Source of the DNA: JACMOY01 sp038322575
GTDB taxonomy: Bacteria > Actinomycetota > Actinomycetes > Actinomycetales > Angustibacteraceae
Assembly: GCA_038322575.1 (NCBI GenBank)
Contig: JBBQGB010000001.1
Coordinates: forward strand, 62,001-126,000
Direction of reading: 5' to 3'
DNA: 64,000 bases
In this document: positions 1 to 8,735 of the stretch, piece by piece
Layout: the number at the start of each line of letters is the position of its first letter
How positions within the stretch are numbered: the stretch's first letter is position 1
Translations under genes and position numbers: made by a program
Notes under the pieces: generated by a model
What the model was told of the DNA's origin: nothing
The model's database searches: none
The model's input: only the letters and a program-made list of their open reading frames with translations

Positions 1-1683
1 CCCCGCGGCTACCTCGCGCGGCTCGCCGACGCGACGGGCGACGCCTGGGTCGTGGTCGAGAAGATCCTCGAGGGCAACGAGCAGCTCGCCGACGACTGGC
101 GGTGCGCCGGCACGACCGGCTACGACGCCCTGCAGCGGGTGGGCGGGGTGTTCGTCGACCCCGCCGGCGTCTCGGCGCTGGACAGCCTGCTCACCGAGGT
201 CACCGGCGCGAGCGCGGACCCGGAGGCGCTGGTCGAGCAGGCCAAGCGCGAGGTCGTCGCCCAGGGCCAGTACGCCGAGGTGCACCGGCTGGTCGAGCTG
301 CTCGTCGGCATCTGCCACGACGACGTGCGGCTGCGCGACCACACCCGGCGCGGGCTGGACGACGCCGTCACCGAGCTGCTGGTCGCCATGGACCGGTACC
401 GCGCGTACGTCGTCCCCGGCGAGAGCGCCCCGGTGCCGTCGCAGCGGGTGGTCGAGTCCGCGTTCGAGCACGCTCGGACCCACCTGCCCGAGCACCGCAT
501 CGACACCCTCGAGCTGGTGCGCGACCTGGTGCTGGGCCGTGAGGTCGGCAGCGCCGGCCGGGCCGGTGAGCCGCGGCGGGCCGAGCTCGTCGTCCGGTTC
601 CAGCAGACCTGCGGCCCGGTGATGGCCAAGGGTATCGAGGACACCGCGTTCTACCGCTGGTTCCGGCTGGTGTCGCTGAACGAGGTCGGCGCGGACCCCA
701 CGCGGTTCGGCATCGCCACCGAGGAGCTGCACGACTTCGCCGGACGGCTGCACCACGAGTGGCCGACCTCGATGACCACGCTCTCGACCCACGACACCAA
801 GCGGTCCGAGGACGTCCGTGCGCGCCTCGCCGTGGTGTCGGAGATGCCGTCGGAGTGGGCGCAGGCGGTGCACGAGTGGCGACAGCTGGCGTCCCAGCAC
901 CGCGAGGCCCTGCTCGACCCCGGCACCGAGTACCTGATCTGGCAGACCCTCGCCGGCACCTGGCCCATCACGGCCGACCGGCTGCACACCTACTGCGAGA
1001 AGGCCATTCGGGAGGCGAAGACGTTCACGACCTGGACGTCGCCGGACGAGGCCTACGAGTCGGCCGTCCACCGCTTCGTCGACGGCGTCCTCGAGGACGA
1101 GCAGGTCGTGGCCGGACTCGACGCCTGGACCACCCTCACCGAGAGGCCGGCGCGCGTGGGCGTGCTCGGGCAGAAGCTGCTGCAGCTGACCCTGCCCGGT
1201 GTGCCCGACGTCTACCAGGGCACCGAGCTGGTCGACCTCTCGCTCGTCGACCCCGACAACCGGCGCCCGGTCGACTACGGGCAGCGGCGCACCCGCCTCT
1301 CGCGGCTGGACGCCGGCGAGCGGCCCAAGGACCTCGACGACGAGAAGCTGCTGGTGGTCTCGCGCGCACTGCGGCTGCGTCAGCAGCACCCGCAGTGGTT
1401 CGTCGGCCCCGACAGCACCTACGAGGCCGTGGCGACCACCACCGGCAACGCCCTCGCCGTCGGCCGCGGCGACTCGGCCGGGGTGCAGGTGGTGGCGGTC
1501 GCCACCCGGCTCTCGGTGTCGCTGCAGCGCTACGGGGGCTGGCGCGACCACACGGCATCGGTGCCCGAGGGGTCGTGGACCGACCTGCTCACCGGCCGCG
1601 CACTCGACGGCGGGGCCGTGTCGCTCGCGGCCCTGCTCACGGACCTGCCGGTCGCCCTGCTGGTGCGCGACCCTACGACCTGA
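1..1683 (+). CDS. treY: Maltooligosyl trehalose synthase, C-terminal part (cut by window edge)
   Basis: The frame is open from base 1, so about 560 C-terminal residues are visible and the N-terminus lies off the left edge (family usually 700-800 residues). TreY is a GH13 enzyme that turns the reducing end of a maltooligosaccharide into a trehalose unit in the cytoplasm. Seen: VEKIL and GTTGYD early, then TCGPVMAKGIEDTAFYRW, STHDTKRSEDVRARL, and GVPDVYQGTEL near the C-terminus, all in the order expected for TreY. The partner treZ lies 1 kb downstream on the same strand, with an antisense ppk2 between. The stop codon sits in a dyad shared with ppk2. The family call is secure; the true start cannot be seen. 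Confidence 0.95.
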   Translation, partial: PRGYLARLADATGDAWVVVEKILEGNEQLADDWRCAGTTGYDALQRVGGVFVDPAGVSALDSLLTEVTGASADPEALVEQAKREVVAQGQYAEVHRLVELLVGICHDDVRLRDHTRRGLDDAVTELLVAMDRYRAYVVPGESAPVPSQRVVESAFEHARTHLPEHRIDTLELVRDLVLGREVGSAGRAGEPRRAELVVRFQQTCGPVMAKGIEDTAFYRWFRLVSLNEVGADPTRFGIATEELHDFAGRLHHEWPTSMTTLSTHDTKRSEDVRARLAVVSEMPSEWAQAVHEWRQLASQHREALLDPGTEYLIWQTLAGTWPITADRLHTYCEKAIREAKTFTTWTSPDEAYESAVHRFVDGVLEDEQVVAGLDAWTTLTERPARVGVLGQKLLQLTLPGVPDVYQGTELVDLSLVDPDNRRPVDYGQRRTRLSRLDAGERPKDLDDEKLLVVSRALRLRQQHPQWFVGPDSTYEAVATTTGNALAVGRGDSAGVQVVAVATRLSVSLQRYGGWRDHTASVPEGSWTDLLTGRALDGGAVSLAALLTDLPVALLVRDPTT

Positions 1684-1699
1684 CCGCGTCGTCAGGTCG
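1676..1699. terminator. Stop-codon dyad between treY and ppk2
   Basis: A perfect 9-bp inverted repeat (CGACCTGAC, 6-nt loop, GTCAGGTCG) holds the treY stop (1681-1683) in the left arm and the ppk2 stop (1692-1694, minus strand) in the right arm. It could form a hairpin in both transcripts and act as a bidirectional terminator. No U-tract follows on either side. Confidence 0.6.
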
Positions 1700-2627
1700 C
1701 GGCGAGCCGGGCCTTCTCCTGCTCGACGTCGAAGTCGGCCACCGGCCAGTGCGGGTCGAGCTGCTCGAGGTGGTCGATCAGCAGCTGCTGCACCGCCCAC
1801 CTGGCGTACCACTTCCGGTCCGCGGGGACGACGAACCACGGTGCCTGCTGGGTTGAGCAACGGCTCAGCGCGACGTCGTACGCCCTCTGGTAGTCGTCCC
1901 AGCGCTCGCGCTCGGTGACGTCGCCCGGGTGGTACTTCCAGTGCTTGTCGGATCGGTCGAGCCGCTCCGCCAGGCGCGTCCGCTGCTCATCGGCAGAGAT
2001 GTGCAGCATCACCTTGATGACGGTGGTTCCCTTGTCCGACAACGACTTCTCGAACCGGTTGATGGCGGCGTACCGACGCTGCCAGACCCGCCGGGGCACC
2101 AGGTCATGAACCCGTACGACCAGGACGTCCTCGTAGTGCGAGCGGTCGAACACCCCGATCATGCCGGGGCCTGGCACCTTCGGGCGCACCCGCCACAGGA
2201 AGTCGTGCTCCCGCTCGACCTGGGTGGGGGCCTTGAACGTCGTGTGGTCGACGCCCTGCGGGTCGCACGACCCGACCACGTGGCGCAGGATGCCGCCCTT
2301 GCCCGAGGTGTCCATGCCCTGGATGACGAGCAGCACCGACCGGGAACCACCGCCCCTCGCCTCGGCGTACAGCTTCTCCTGCAACGACGAGAGCCGGTCG
2401 GCCCCGGCAGCCAGCGCCTCCTGCCCCTCGAGCTTGCCGCCGTCGATGCCGGGCGCAGCGTGCGGGTCGAGGTCGGCCAGCGAGCTGTCCGGGGTGAACC
2501 GCAGGTGGTCCGCCACGGTCCGCGGCGAGGCGGCGACGTCCTCGAGCACGTCCTCCTGCGCCTGCTCGAGCTCGTCCTGCAGCTCGGCCGCGCGCGACGA
2601 CCTGGTCTCCTTGCTCTTCTTGGCCAT
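1692..2627 (-). CDS. ppk2: Polyphosphate kinase 2 family protein
   Basis: This 311-residue protein belongs to the PPK2 family, P-loop kinases that move phosphate between polyphosphate and nucleotides in the cytosol. Seen: Walker A GMDTSGKGG (residues 104-112), Walker B-like FDRSHYEDV (160-168), a basic lid RLAERLDRSDKHWKY (about 217-231), and a charged coiled N-terminal extension. The ATG at 2627 (MAKKSKE) was chosen because the upstream frame loses protein-like character and overlaps treZ. The single-domain layout resembles the AMP/ADP-phosphorylating PPK2 classes, but the nucleotide preference cannot be read here. The gene lies antisense between treY and treZ, diverging from treZ over about 64 bp. 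Confidence 0.9.
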   Translation of the reverse strand: MAKKSKETRSSRAAELQDELEQAQEDVLEDVAASPRTVADHLRFTPDSSLADLDPHAAPGIDGGKLEGQEALAAGADRLSSLQEKLYAEARGGGSRSVLLVIQGMDTSGKGGILRHVVGSCDPQGVDHTTFKAPTQVEREHDFLWRVRPKVPGPGMIGVFDRSHYEDVLVVRVHDLVPRRVWQRRYAAINRFEKSLSDKGTTVIKVMLHISADEQRTRLAERLDRSDKHWKYHPGDVTERERWDDYQRAYDVALSRCSTQQAPWFVVPADRKWYARWAVQQLLIDHLEQLDPHWPVADFDVEQEKARLAAT

Positions 2628-2691
2628 CGGGCGATCATGGCAGCGCCCCGCACGGCGGGCCAGTGCTGCCGGGCTGTGCGAGGCTCGAGGC

Positions 2692-4455
2692 ATGCACTGC
2701 TTCTCCGTCTGGGCCCCCGACGCCGAGCTCGTCGAGCTCGACCTGCACACCTACGACGGTGCCAACCGCGTGCGCATGGACCGCTCCGAGGGCGGGTGGT
2801 GGCGGCACGACGGCCAGGTCGGCGCGGGCACCGACTACGCCTACCGCGTCGACGGGGGCCCCGCCACGCCGGACCCGCGCAGCAGCTGGCAGCCGCAGGG
2901 GGTCCACGCTCCCAGCCGGGTCTTCGACCACAGCGCTCACCGCTGGGACGACGGCGACTGGCGCGGCCCGCAGGAGGGCGCCGGGGTGCTCGGCGGGCTG
3001 GTCTACGAGCTGCACGTCGGCACGTTCACCCCGCAGGGCACCCTGGACGCCGCCGCCGCGCACCTGGACCACCTGGTCGACCTCGGGGTCGACGTGATCG
3101 AGCTGATGCCGCTCGCCGCCTTCCCCGGCGAGTTCGGCTGGGGCTACGACGGGGTGCACCCGTACGCCGTCCACGAGCCGTACGGCGGGCCGGCCGCGCT
3201 GCAGCGCTTCGTCGACCGGGCCCACCAGCGTGGCGTCGGGGTGTGCCTGGACGTCGTCTACAACCACCTGGGGCCCAGCGGCAACTACCTGTCGCGCTTC
3301 GGGCCGTACTTCACCGACAAGCACCACACCCCCTGGGGTCAGGCGGTCAACCTCGACGACGAGGGCAGCCCGCAGGTGCGCCGGTGGATCCTCGACAACG
3401 CGCTGCGCTGGTTCCGCGACTTCCACGTCGACGCCCTGCGCCTGGACGCCGTCCACGAGCTCAAGGACGACTCCCCCCGCCACCTGCTCGCCCAGCTGAG
3501 CGACGAGACCGCGGCACTGTCGGATGCGCTCGGCCGTCCGCTCGCGCTGATCGCCGAGAGCGACCAGAACGACCCGCGCACGGTCGAGCCGACGTCGCAG
3601 GGTGGCCTCGGCATGACCGCCCAGTGGGACGACGACGTGCACCACGCCCTGCACAGCGCGCTGACCGGTGAGCAGCAGGGCTACTACGCCGACTTCGGGT
3701 CGCTGGACGTGCTCGCCACGACGCTGACCCGGGTGTTCCTGCACGACGGCCGGTGGTCCACCTTCCGCGGCGCCGACTGGGGTCGTCCGGTCGACCCCCG
3801 CACCCACGACGGACGCCGGTTCGTGGGCTACCTGCAGACCCACGACCAGGTCGGCAACCGGGCCCGCGGCGACCGCATCGGGGCCCTGCTCACTCCCGGC
3901 CAGCAGGCCATCGGCGCCGCCCTGGTGATGACGTCGGCGTTGACGCCGATGCTGTTCATGGGGCAGGAGTGGGGGGCGTCCACCCCGTGGATGTACTTCA
4001 CCGACTTCGAGGACCCCGAGCTCGGGCAGGCGGTCAGCGAGGGACGCCGGCGCGAGTTCGCCGCGCACGGCTGGGACGGCGAGCAGGTGCCCGACCCGCA
4101 GGCGCACTCGACCCGCGACGCCTCGGTGCTGCTGTGGGGCGAGCGCGACGAGCCCGAGCACCAGCGGCTGCTGGACTGGCACCGCGCCCTGGTGGCCGAA
4201 CGACGCAGATCCAAGGAGCTCACCGACGGGCGCCTGGACGCCGTCCAGGTCGACGTCGCGGACGACGGGAGCTGGCTGGTCGTGCGCCGCGGGGCGCTGC
4301 GCCTGGTGTGCAACCTCGGCCGCAAGACGGTGTCGGTGCCGCTCGACGCGATGAACGCGCAGACGGTGCTCGCCTTCGACCCGGTGCCACGTCAGGTGGC
4401 CGACGGGTCGATCGGCATGGGCGGGCACGGGGTGGCGTTGCTGCGGGTCGCGTGA
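2692..4455 (+). CDS. treZ: Malto-oligosyltrehalose trehalohydrolase
   Basis: TreZ hydrolyses the maltooligosyltrehalose made by TreY and releases free trehalose. The protein has 587 residues, normal for the family. It starts with an E-set/CBM48-like domain (MHCFSVWAPDAELVEL), followed by a GH13 barrel with LMPLAAFPGEFGWGYDG, ALRLDAVHEL (nucleophile Asp), LIAESD (acid Glu) and QTHDQVGNRARGD (third acid). The ATG at 2692 was chosen because the E-set domain begins right there. The promoter must lie in the 64 bp shared with divergent ppk2. The split from treY by an antisense gene is unusual, since the two are often adjacent. Confidence 0.94.
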   Translation: MHCFSVWAPDAELVELDLHTYDGANRVRMDRSEGGWWRHDGQVGAGTDYAYRVDGGPATPDPRSSWQPQGVHAPSRVFDHSAHRWDDGDWRGPQEGAGVLGGLVYELHVGTFTPQGTLDAAAAHLDHLVDLGVDVIELMPLAAFPGEFGWGYDGVHPYAVHEPYGGPAALQRFVDRAHQRGVGVCLDVVYNHLGPSGNYLSRFGPYFTDKHHTPWGQAVNLDDEGSPQVRRWILDNALRWFRDFHVDALRLDAVHELKDDSPRHLLAQLSDETAALSDALGRPLALIAESDQNDPRTVEPTSQGGLGMTAQWDDDVHHALHSALTGEQQGYYADFGSLDVLATTLTRVFLHDGRWSTFRGADWGRPVDPRTHDGRRFVGYLQTHDQVGNRARGDRIGALLTPGQQAIGAALVMTSALTPMLFMGQEWGASTPWMYFTDFEDPELGQAVSEGRRREFAAHGWDGEQVPDPQAHSTRDASVLLWGERDEPEHQRLLDWHRALVAERRRSKELTDGRLDAVQVDVADDGSWLVVRRGALRLVCNLGRKTVSVPLDAMNAQTVLAFDPVPRQVADGSIGMGGHGVALLRVA

Positions 4456-4466
4456 GCCGCGAGGAG

Positions 4467-4472
4467 TACGGT
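4467..4472 (+). promoter_or_regulatory. -10 element of a leaderless promoter (EthD gene)
   Basis: TACGGT lies 7 nt before the ATG at 4480, so transcription should begin at or next to the start codon. No ribosome-binding site is needed or seen at the right spacing. Confidence 0.55.
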
Positions 4473-4479
4473 CGCCCGC

Positions 4480-4788
4480 ATGACCGTCAAGCTCGTCGTC
4501 CTCTACGCGACGCCCGCCGACCCCGCCGCCTTCGACGAGCACTACCTGTCGGTGCACGCACCGCTGGTTCGGGCCATGCCGGGGCTGCGGCACTTCGAGA
4601 GCGGGCGGTTCGTCGCGGCGGCCGACGGCGGTGACCTGTCGTACCACCGGGTCGCCGAGCTCACGTTCGCCGACCAGGCGGCCCTGGCGGCGGCCAGCGC
4701 GTCGCCGCAGGGTCAGGCCACGGTCGCGGACTACCAGCAGATCGCCCCCGAGGGCTCGCGGATGTTCGTCAGCGCGACGGACGACTGA
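4480..4788 (+). CDS. EthD family protein
   Basis: This is a 102-residue single-domain protein of the EthD/dimeric alpha-beta barrel type. It opens with VKLVVLYATPADPAAFDEHY, and the HAPLVRAMPGLRHFESGRF segment matches the family pattern of a strand, a His-containing helix and the MPGL turn. EthD proteins were first linked to ether degradation, but most members are small dimers of unknown substrate. The start is supported by a TACGGT box 7 nt upstream (leaderless). The stop is three bases from the stop of convergent zapE. It stands alone, and no neighbour hints at a substrate. Confidence 0.85.
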   Translation: MTVKLVVLYATPADPAAFDEHYLSVHAPLVRAMPGLRHFESGRFVAAADGGDLSYHRVAELTFADQAALAAASASPQGQATVADYQQIAPEGSRMFVSATDD

Positions 4789-4795
4789 GGCTCAG
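4785..4795. terminator. Stop-codon dyad between EthD gene and zapE
   Basis: An 11-base palindrome (CTGAG-G-CTCAG) contains the stops of both convergent genes. The one-base centre is too short for a hairpin loop by itself, so this may be the core of a larger structure or just a byproduct of facing stops. Confidence 0.3.
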
Positions 4796-5808
4796 CGGCG
4801 ACTGAGCGCCGCGCCGTCGCGGGCGAGCGAGATCAGCCGCGACGTGGCCCGCAGGTACTTCTTGCGGTAGCCCCCGGACAGCAGCTCGGGGGTGAACAGG
4901 TCGGTCACCGCCGCGCCGCTGACGACCACGGGCACCTCACGGTCGTACAGCCGGTCCGCGAGCACCACCAGGCGCAGGGCCACGTTCTGGTCGTGCACCG
5001 CGTGAACCCCGGTCAGGGCCACCGCCTCGACCCCCTCGACGAGGGCGCCGTACCGGCTGGGGTGCACCGAGGCCAGGTGGGCGCACAGCAGGTCCAGGTC
5101 GTCGCAGGTGGCGCCCGCGGTGGCTGCGGCCCACCGCTCGGCCTCGTCCCGCGACACCGGTGGTGGCGCGTCCGGGAGCCCGCGGTGCCGGTAGTCCTGC
5201 CCGTCGACGCGCACCACCTCGAAGCGGGCCGCCAGCGCCTGGATCTCGCGCAGGAAGTCCTCGGCGGCGAAGCGCCCCTCGCCCAGCGACCCGGGCAGCG
5301 TGTTGGACGTCGCGGCCACCTTGACCCCGGACGACGAGAGCCGGGCGAGCAGGGTCGACATCAGCACCGTGTCGCCGGGGTCGTCCAGCTCGAACTCGTC
5401 GATGCACACGAGGGAGTGGTCGGACAGCGCCTGCACGGCCGGCGCGAACCCCAGCGCCCCCACCAGGTTGGTGTACTCGACGAACGTGCCGAAGGCCCGC
5501 GGCGCGGGGGCCAGGTGCCACAGCGACGCGAGCAGGTGGGTCTTGCCGACGCCGAACCCGCCGTCGAGGTAGACGCCGGTAGGCCCGTCGGGTGCCGGAC
5601 GTCGGGAGAACAGTCGACGCCGTTCGGGTCGCCCGATGCCAGAAGCGAAGTGCCGCAACCGGTCCAAGGCCGCAGCCTGGCTCGGCTGCTCGGGGTCGGG
5701 GCGGTACGTCTCGAGGCGCACGTCGTCGAAGCGCGGCGGCGGCACCAGCGCCGCGACCAGCTCGTCGGGCTGCAGGCGGGGCGATCGGTCGACGAGCCGG
5801 GCGGTCAC
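4792..5808 (-). CDS. zapE: AFG1/ZapE family cell-division ATPase
   Basis: This 338-residue AAA-type ATPase is of the AFG1/ZapE family. In E. coli, ZapE acts at the division site; mitochondrial AFG1 helps turn over membrane proteins. Seen: Walker A GGFGVGKTHLL (from residue 83), then VEYTNLVGALGF, Walker B LVCIDEFEL (133-141), and TSNTLPGSLGEGRF, all typical of the family. The GTG at 5808 was chosen because a TACCCT box sits 6 nt before it, giving a leaderless start; upstream residues look random. It is convergent with the EthD gene and divergent from the RibD-type reductase. Confidence 0.92.
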   Translation of the reverse strand: MTARLVDRSPRLQPDELVAALVPPPRFDDVRLETYRPDPEQPSQAAALDRLRHFASGIGRPERRRLFSRRPAPDGPTGVYLDGGFGVGKTHLLASLWHLAPAPRAFGTFVEYTNLVGALGFAPAVQALSDHSLVCIDEFELDDPGDTVLMSTLLARLSSSGVKVAATSNTLPGSLGEGRFAAEDFLREIQALAARFEVVRVDGQDYRHRGLPDAPPPVSRDEAERWAAATAGATCDDLDLLCAHLASVHPSRYGALVEGVEAVALTGVHAVHDQNVALRLVVLADRLYDREVPVVVSGAAVTDLFTPELLSGGYRKKYLRATSRLISLARDGAALSRR

Positions 5809-5814
5809 GGCACG

Positions 5815-5820
5815 AGGGTA
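5815..5820 (-). promoter_or_regulatory. -10 element of a leaderless promoter (zapE)
   Basis: Read on the minus strand, TACCCT lies 6 nt before the GTG at 5808 and decides that start codon. Confidence 0.5.
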
Positions 5821-5892
5821 CGCACCGGTGCGTGCCGCCGTCCGGCGCGCCGTCCCCCTCGCGCGGCGCGGTCGACCTGGCAGACTCGCCAC

Positions 5893-6633
5893 GTGAGCCC
5901 GCTGGAGGACCTCGACCGCATCGACGACGACGACCTGGCCGAGCTGTACGCCTACCCCGCCGACCTCGACGTCCCGTGGGTGCGCGCGAACTTCGTGGCG
6001 ACCCTGGACGGCGCGGCCAGCGGCGACGACGGCCGCTCCGGCAGCATCAACAGCGACGCCGACAAGCGGGTCTTCGGGCTGCTGCGCAGCCTCGCCGACG
6101 TGATCCTGGTCGGCGCGGGCACGGCGCGCACCGAGGGCTACCGACCCGTGCGCACGCACGAGGTGTGGCGGGACCTGCGCGCGCGGCTCGGCCTGACGCC
6201 GGCGCCGGCGCTGGCCGTCGTCACCCGGTCGCTGCGACTGCCCGACGGCGTCCTGGAGCAGGTCGAGGGCGGTGGCCCCGTGCTGGTCGTCGCAGCCGCG
6301 GACGCCGAGCCGGCGCGGGTCGACCAGGCCCGGGCGAGCCTGGGCGCGGACGCCGTGATCCAGGCCGGCGAGGGCGCGGTCGACCTGGCCGGTGCGCTGC
6401 AGCAGCTGGGCGCGCGGGGGTTCTCGCGGGTGCTGTGCGAGGGGGGTCCGAGCCTGATGAGCGACCTGGTCGCGGCGGGCCTGCTCGACGAGCTGTGCCT
6501 CACCGTCGCGCCGCGGCTGGTCGGGGGCGACGGCCCGCGCATCACGACCGGCGGCCCACTCGACCTCGGCCTGCGCCTGGGTCACGTGATCGAGTCCGAG
6601 GGCGTCCTGCTGACGCGGTGGCTCCGTGGCTGA
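5893..6633 (+). CDS. RibD C-terminal domain (pyrimidine reductase-type) protein
   Basis: This 246-residue protein has the RibD-C/dihydrofolate-reductase-like fold. Seen: VRANFVATLDGAASGDDGRSG near the start, ADVILVGAGTARTEGY (NADPH region), and RVLCEGGPSLMSDLV with LTVAPRLVGGDGPRI near the end. Stand-alone members reduce a flavin precursor or a related substrate. No other riboflavin gene is nearby, so a role in riboflavin synthesis is not shown. Start at GTG 5893 (VSPLEDLDRI), where conservation-like sequence begins. Its stop overlaps the start of the AGE epimerase by 8 bases, so the two are probably co-translated. Confidence 0.88.
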   Translation: MSPLEDLDRIDDDDLAELYAYPADLDVPWVRANFVATLDGAASGDDGRSGSINSDADKRVFGLLRSLADVILVGAGTARTEGYRPVRTHEVWRDLRARLGLTPAPALAVVTRSLRLPDGVLEQVEGGGPVLVVAAADAEPARVDQARASLGADAVIQAGEGAVDLAGALQQLGARGFSRVLCEGGPSLMSDLVAAGLLDELCLTVAPRLVGGDGPRITTGGPLDLGLRLGHVIESEGVLLTRWLRG

Positions 6634-7825
6634 GCCCACGGTGCCGGACGACGACTGGCTGGCCGCCGAGGCGGACCGGCTGGCGCTGGGGGTGGTCGCG
6701 GCGCGACGGGACGACGGTGGCTTCGGCTGGCTGGACGACCGCTACCGGCTCGACCCCACCCACCCCGGCCACACCTGGCTGGTCGCGCGGATGACCCACG
6801 TCGCCGGGCTCGAAGTGCTGCGCGGCAACGACTTCAGCGAGCTGCTCGACCACGGTGCGCGGGCGCTGGAGAGCCCGCTGCACGACGCCGAGCACGGCGG
6901 GTGGTTCTCGTCCACGGACCCCGACGGCCGGCTCGACAAGCGCGCGTACGACCACTGCTTCGTCGTCCTCGCCGCGTCGACCGCCACCGTGGCGGGTCAC
7001 CCGCGCGGGCGGGCGCTGCTCGACGGGGCGCTGGACGTCCTCGAGCGCCGGTTCTGGGACGACGAGACCGGGCTGCTGGTCGACGTGTGGGACCGCTCGT
7101 GGACCGAGCTCGAGCCGTACCGCGGTGCGAACGCCAACATGCACGGTGTCGAGGCGATGCTGGCCGCCGCCGACGCCACCGGCGACGACCGCTGGCACCA
7201 GCGGGCGCTGCGGGTCGCCGAGACCCTGGTGCACCAGCACGCGCGGGCCAACGCGTGGCGGCTGCCCGAGCACTTCGACGCGCAGTGGCAGGTGCTGCCC
7301 GACTACAACGTGGACGACCCGGCCCACCCGTTCCGCCCGTACGGCGCCACGATCGGCCACTGGTTCGAGTGGTCGCGCCTGCTGCTGCACCTGGGCCACG
7401 GGCTCGCCGATCCCGCGCCGTGGTTGCTCGACGACGCGCACTCGCTCTTCGACGCAGCGGTGCGTGAGGGCTGGGCCGTCGACGGAGCACCGGGTTTCGT
7501 CTACACCGTCGACGCGCACGGCTCCCCCGTCGTGCGGGCCCGGCTGCACTGGGTGCTCTGCGAGGCCGTCGCCGCGGCCGAGGCCTGGCGCGCCGTCCGG
7601 CCCGACCCGGCCCTGGACGCGCACCTGGCCCGGTGGTGGGCCTACGCCCTCGAGCACCTGGTGGACGTCGAGAACGGCGGCTGGGTGCACGAGCTGGGCC
7701 CCGACAACACCCCCGCGGCGGGCACCTGGGCCGGCAAGCCCGACGTGTACCACGCCTACCAGGCGGCCCTGATCGGCCTGCTGCCCCCGGCGCGCAGCAT
7801 CGCCGCGGCGGTGCGCGACCGCTGA
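6626..7825 (+). CDS. AGE family epimerase/isomerase
   Basis: This 399-residue protein is of the N-acylglucosamine 2-epimerase superfamily, (alpha/alpha)6-barrel enzymes that include mannose isomerase and sulfoquinovose isomerase (YihS). Seen: HPGHTWLVARM, GGWFSSTDPDGRLDKRAYDH, ANANMHGVEAML, RPYGATIGHWFEWSRLLLHL, NGGWVHEL and KPDVYHAYQA, which carry the family's His, Glu and Arg active-site pattern. The HW-EWSRL and KP-YHAYQA forms suggest an aldose-ketose isomerase acting on a free hexose, but the substrate is inferred. The GTG start at 6626 overlaps the preceding gene's stop. A hairpin follows the stop. Confidence 0.87.
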   Translation: MAEPTVPDDDWLAAEADRLALGVVAARRDDGGFGWLDDRYRLDPTHPGHTWLVARMTHVAGLEVLRGNDFSELLDHGARALESPLHDAEHGGWFSSTDPDGRLDKRAYDHCFVVLAASTATVAGHPRGRALLDGALDVLERRFWDDETGLLVDVWDRSWTELEPYRGANANMHGVEAMLAAADATGDDRWHQRALRVAETLVHQHARANAWRLPEHFDAQWQVLPDYNVDDPAHPFRPYGATIGHWFEWSRLLLHLGHGLADPAPWLLDDAHSLFDAAVREGWAVDGAPGFVYTVDAHGSPVVRARLHWVLCEAVAAAEAWRAVRPDPALDAHLARWWAYALEHLVDVENGGWVHELGPDNTPAAGTWAGKPDVYHAYQAALIGLLPPARSIAAAVRDR

Positions 7826-7861
7826 GTGCCCGCGGTGGCGAGGCGGCGCGACCCGCGGCAC
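7826..7861 (+). terminator. Hairpin after the AGE epimerase gene
   Basis: GTGCCCGCGG (7826-7835) can pair with CCGCGGCAC (7853-7861), giving 9 bp with one bulged base and a 17-nt loop directly after the stop codon. There is no U-tract; this is a probable terminator of the two-gene unit. Confidence 0.45.
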
Positions 7862-7964
7862 ACTCGACGAAGCACGTCGTACTCGGGCGAAAGCCATCGA
7901 AGCGGCCGCAGCCGGCCGATCGGTGACGGCGCCACGAACCCGCCCCCGCGAAGGAGAACCCACC

Positions 7965-8420
7965 GTGACCGACAAGGCCAGCACGTCCAGCGCCCTCACC
8001 CCCGCGACCAGCGCCCTGGTCACCGAGCAGGGCAGGACGACCATCGCCGACGCCGTGGTCGCCAAGATCGCCGGCATCGCCGCGCGCGAGGTGTCCGGCG
8101 TCCACGCGCTCGGCGGCGGCACGGCCCGCGCCGTCGGCGCGCTGCGCGAGCGGATCCCCGGTGGGCGCACCAACAACGCGCAGGGCGTCGCCGTCGAGGT
8201 CGGCGAGCGCGAGGCCGCCATCGACCTGCAGCTCGTCGCGGACTACGGCGTCTCGGTCGCCGACCTGGCAGCAGGCATCCGCCGCAACGTCATCTCGGCC
8301 GTCGAGCGGATGACCGGCCTGGTCGTCACCGAGGTCAACATCGAGGTGCAGGACGTGTTCCTGGCCAGCGAGGACGACCAGGACGGCGCCGACCAGGACG
8401 CGGCACCGCGGGTCCAGTGA
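7965..8420 (+). CDS. Asp23/Gls24 family envelope stress protein
   Basis: This 151-residue Asp23/Gls24 protein is the first gene of a seven-gene operon. Asp23 of Staphylococcus aureus is a membrane-associated cell-envelope stress protein held by AmaP. Seen: ALVTEQGRTTIADAVVAKIA, AREVSGVHALGGG, VAVEVGEREAAIDLQLVADYG and GLVVTEVNIEVQDVFL, matching the domain from end to end, plus an acidic C-terminal tail. The GTG at 7965 was chosen because AAGGAG (7951-7956) sits 8 nt upstream. The stop overlaps the next start by four bases (GTGA). Confidence 0.9.
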   Translation: MTDKASTSSALTPATSALVTEQGRTTIADAVVAKIAGIAAREVSGVHALGGGTARAVGALRERIPGGRTNNAQGVAVEVGEREAAIDLQLVADYGVSVADLAAGIRRNVISAVERMTGLVVTEVNIEVQDVFLASEDDQDGADQDAAPRVQ

Positions 8421-8734
8421 ACCTGGGCTCCGACCTGCCACCGCAGGCTGATCTCGCCGACCGCGTCGCGGCCGCCGTCCTCGGCGTGCCGGGCGTGGCC
8501 GGGCTGCACACCGGCGTCCTCGCAGAGGTCGCCACGTACCTGCCGGGACGCCGGGTCGAGGGCGTGCGGCTGCGCCCCGACCGGGCCGAGGTGCACGTGG
8601 TCCTCGCGTGGGGAGCTGCGGTCGAGCCGACCGCGGCGGCCGTGCGGCGGGCCGCGACCGCGATCACCGGCACCGTGGTGGACGTCAGCGTCCAGGACGT
8701 CGCCGATCCCGGCCCGGCCGGGCTCGGGGGCTGA
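8417..8734 (+). CDS. Short Asp23-like protein of the envelope stress operon
   Basis: This 105-residue protein starts at GTG 8417, overlapping the preceding stop (GTGA), so its translation is coupled. It looks like a shortened and diverged Asp23 domain: LADRVAAAVLGVPGVAGLHTG corresponds to the first helix and the GV-GL turn, followed by RVEGVRLRPDRAEVHVVLAWG and TGTVVDVSVQDV. The usual Gly-rich loop is replaced by VATYLPGRRVEG. The function is unknown; membership of the operon suggests it mixes with the other Asp23 proteins. The family link rests on pattern only. Confidence 0.75.
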   Translation: MNLGSDLPPQADLADRVAAAVLGVPGVAGLHTGVLAEVATYLPGRRVEGVRLRPDRAEVHVVLAWGAAVEPTAAAVRRAATAITGTVVDVSVQDVADPGPAGLGG

Positions 8735-8735
8735 G

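Noticed and set aside
2635..4647. Long open frame on the minus strand opposite treZ (670 codons)
   Set aside because: It mirrors the codon periodicity of treZ in very GC-rich DNA; composition is Val/Arg/His/Gln-rich with no family motif, and treZ on the plus strand is certain.
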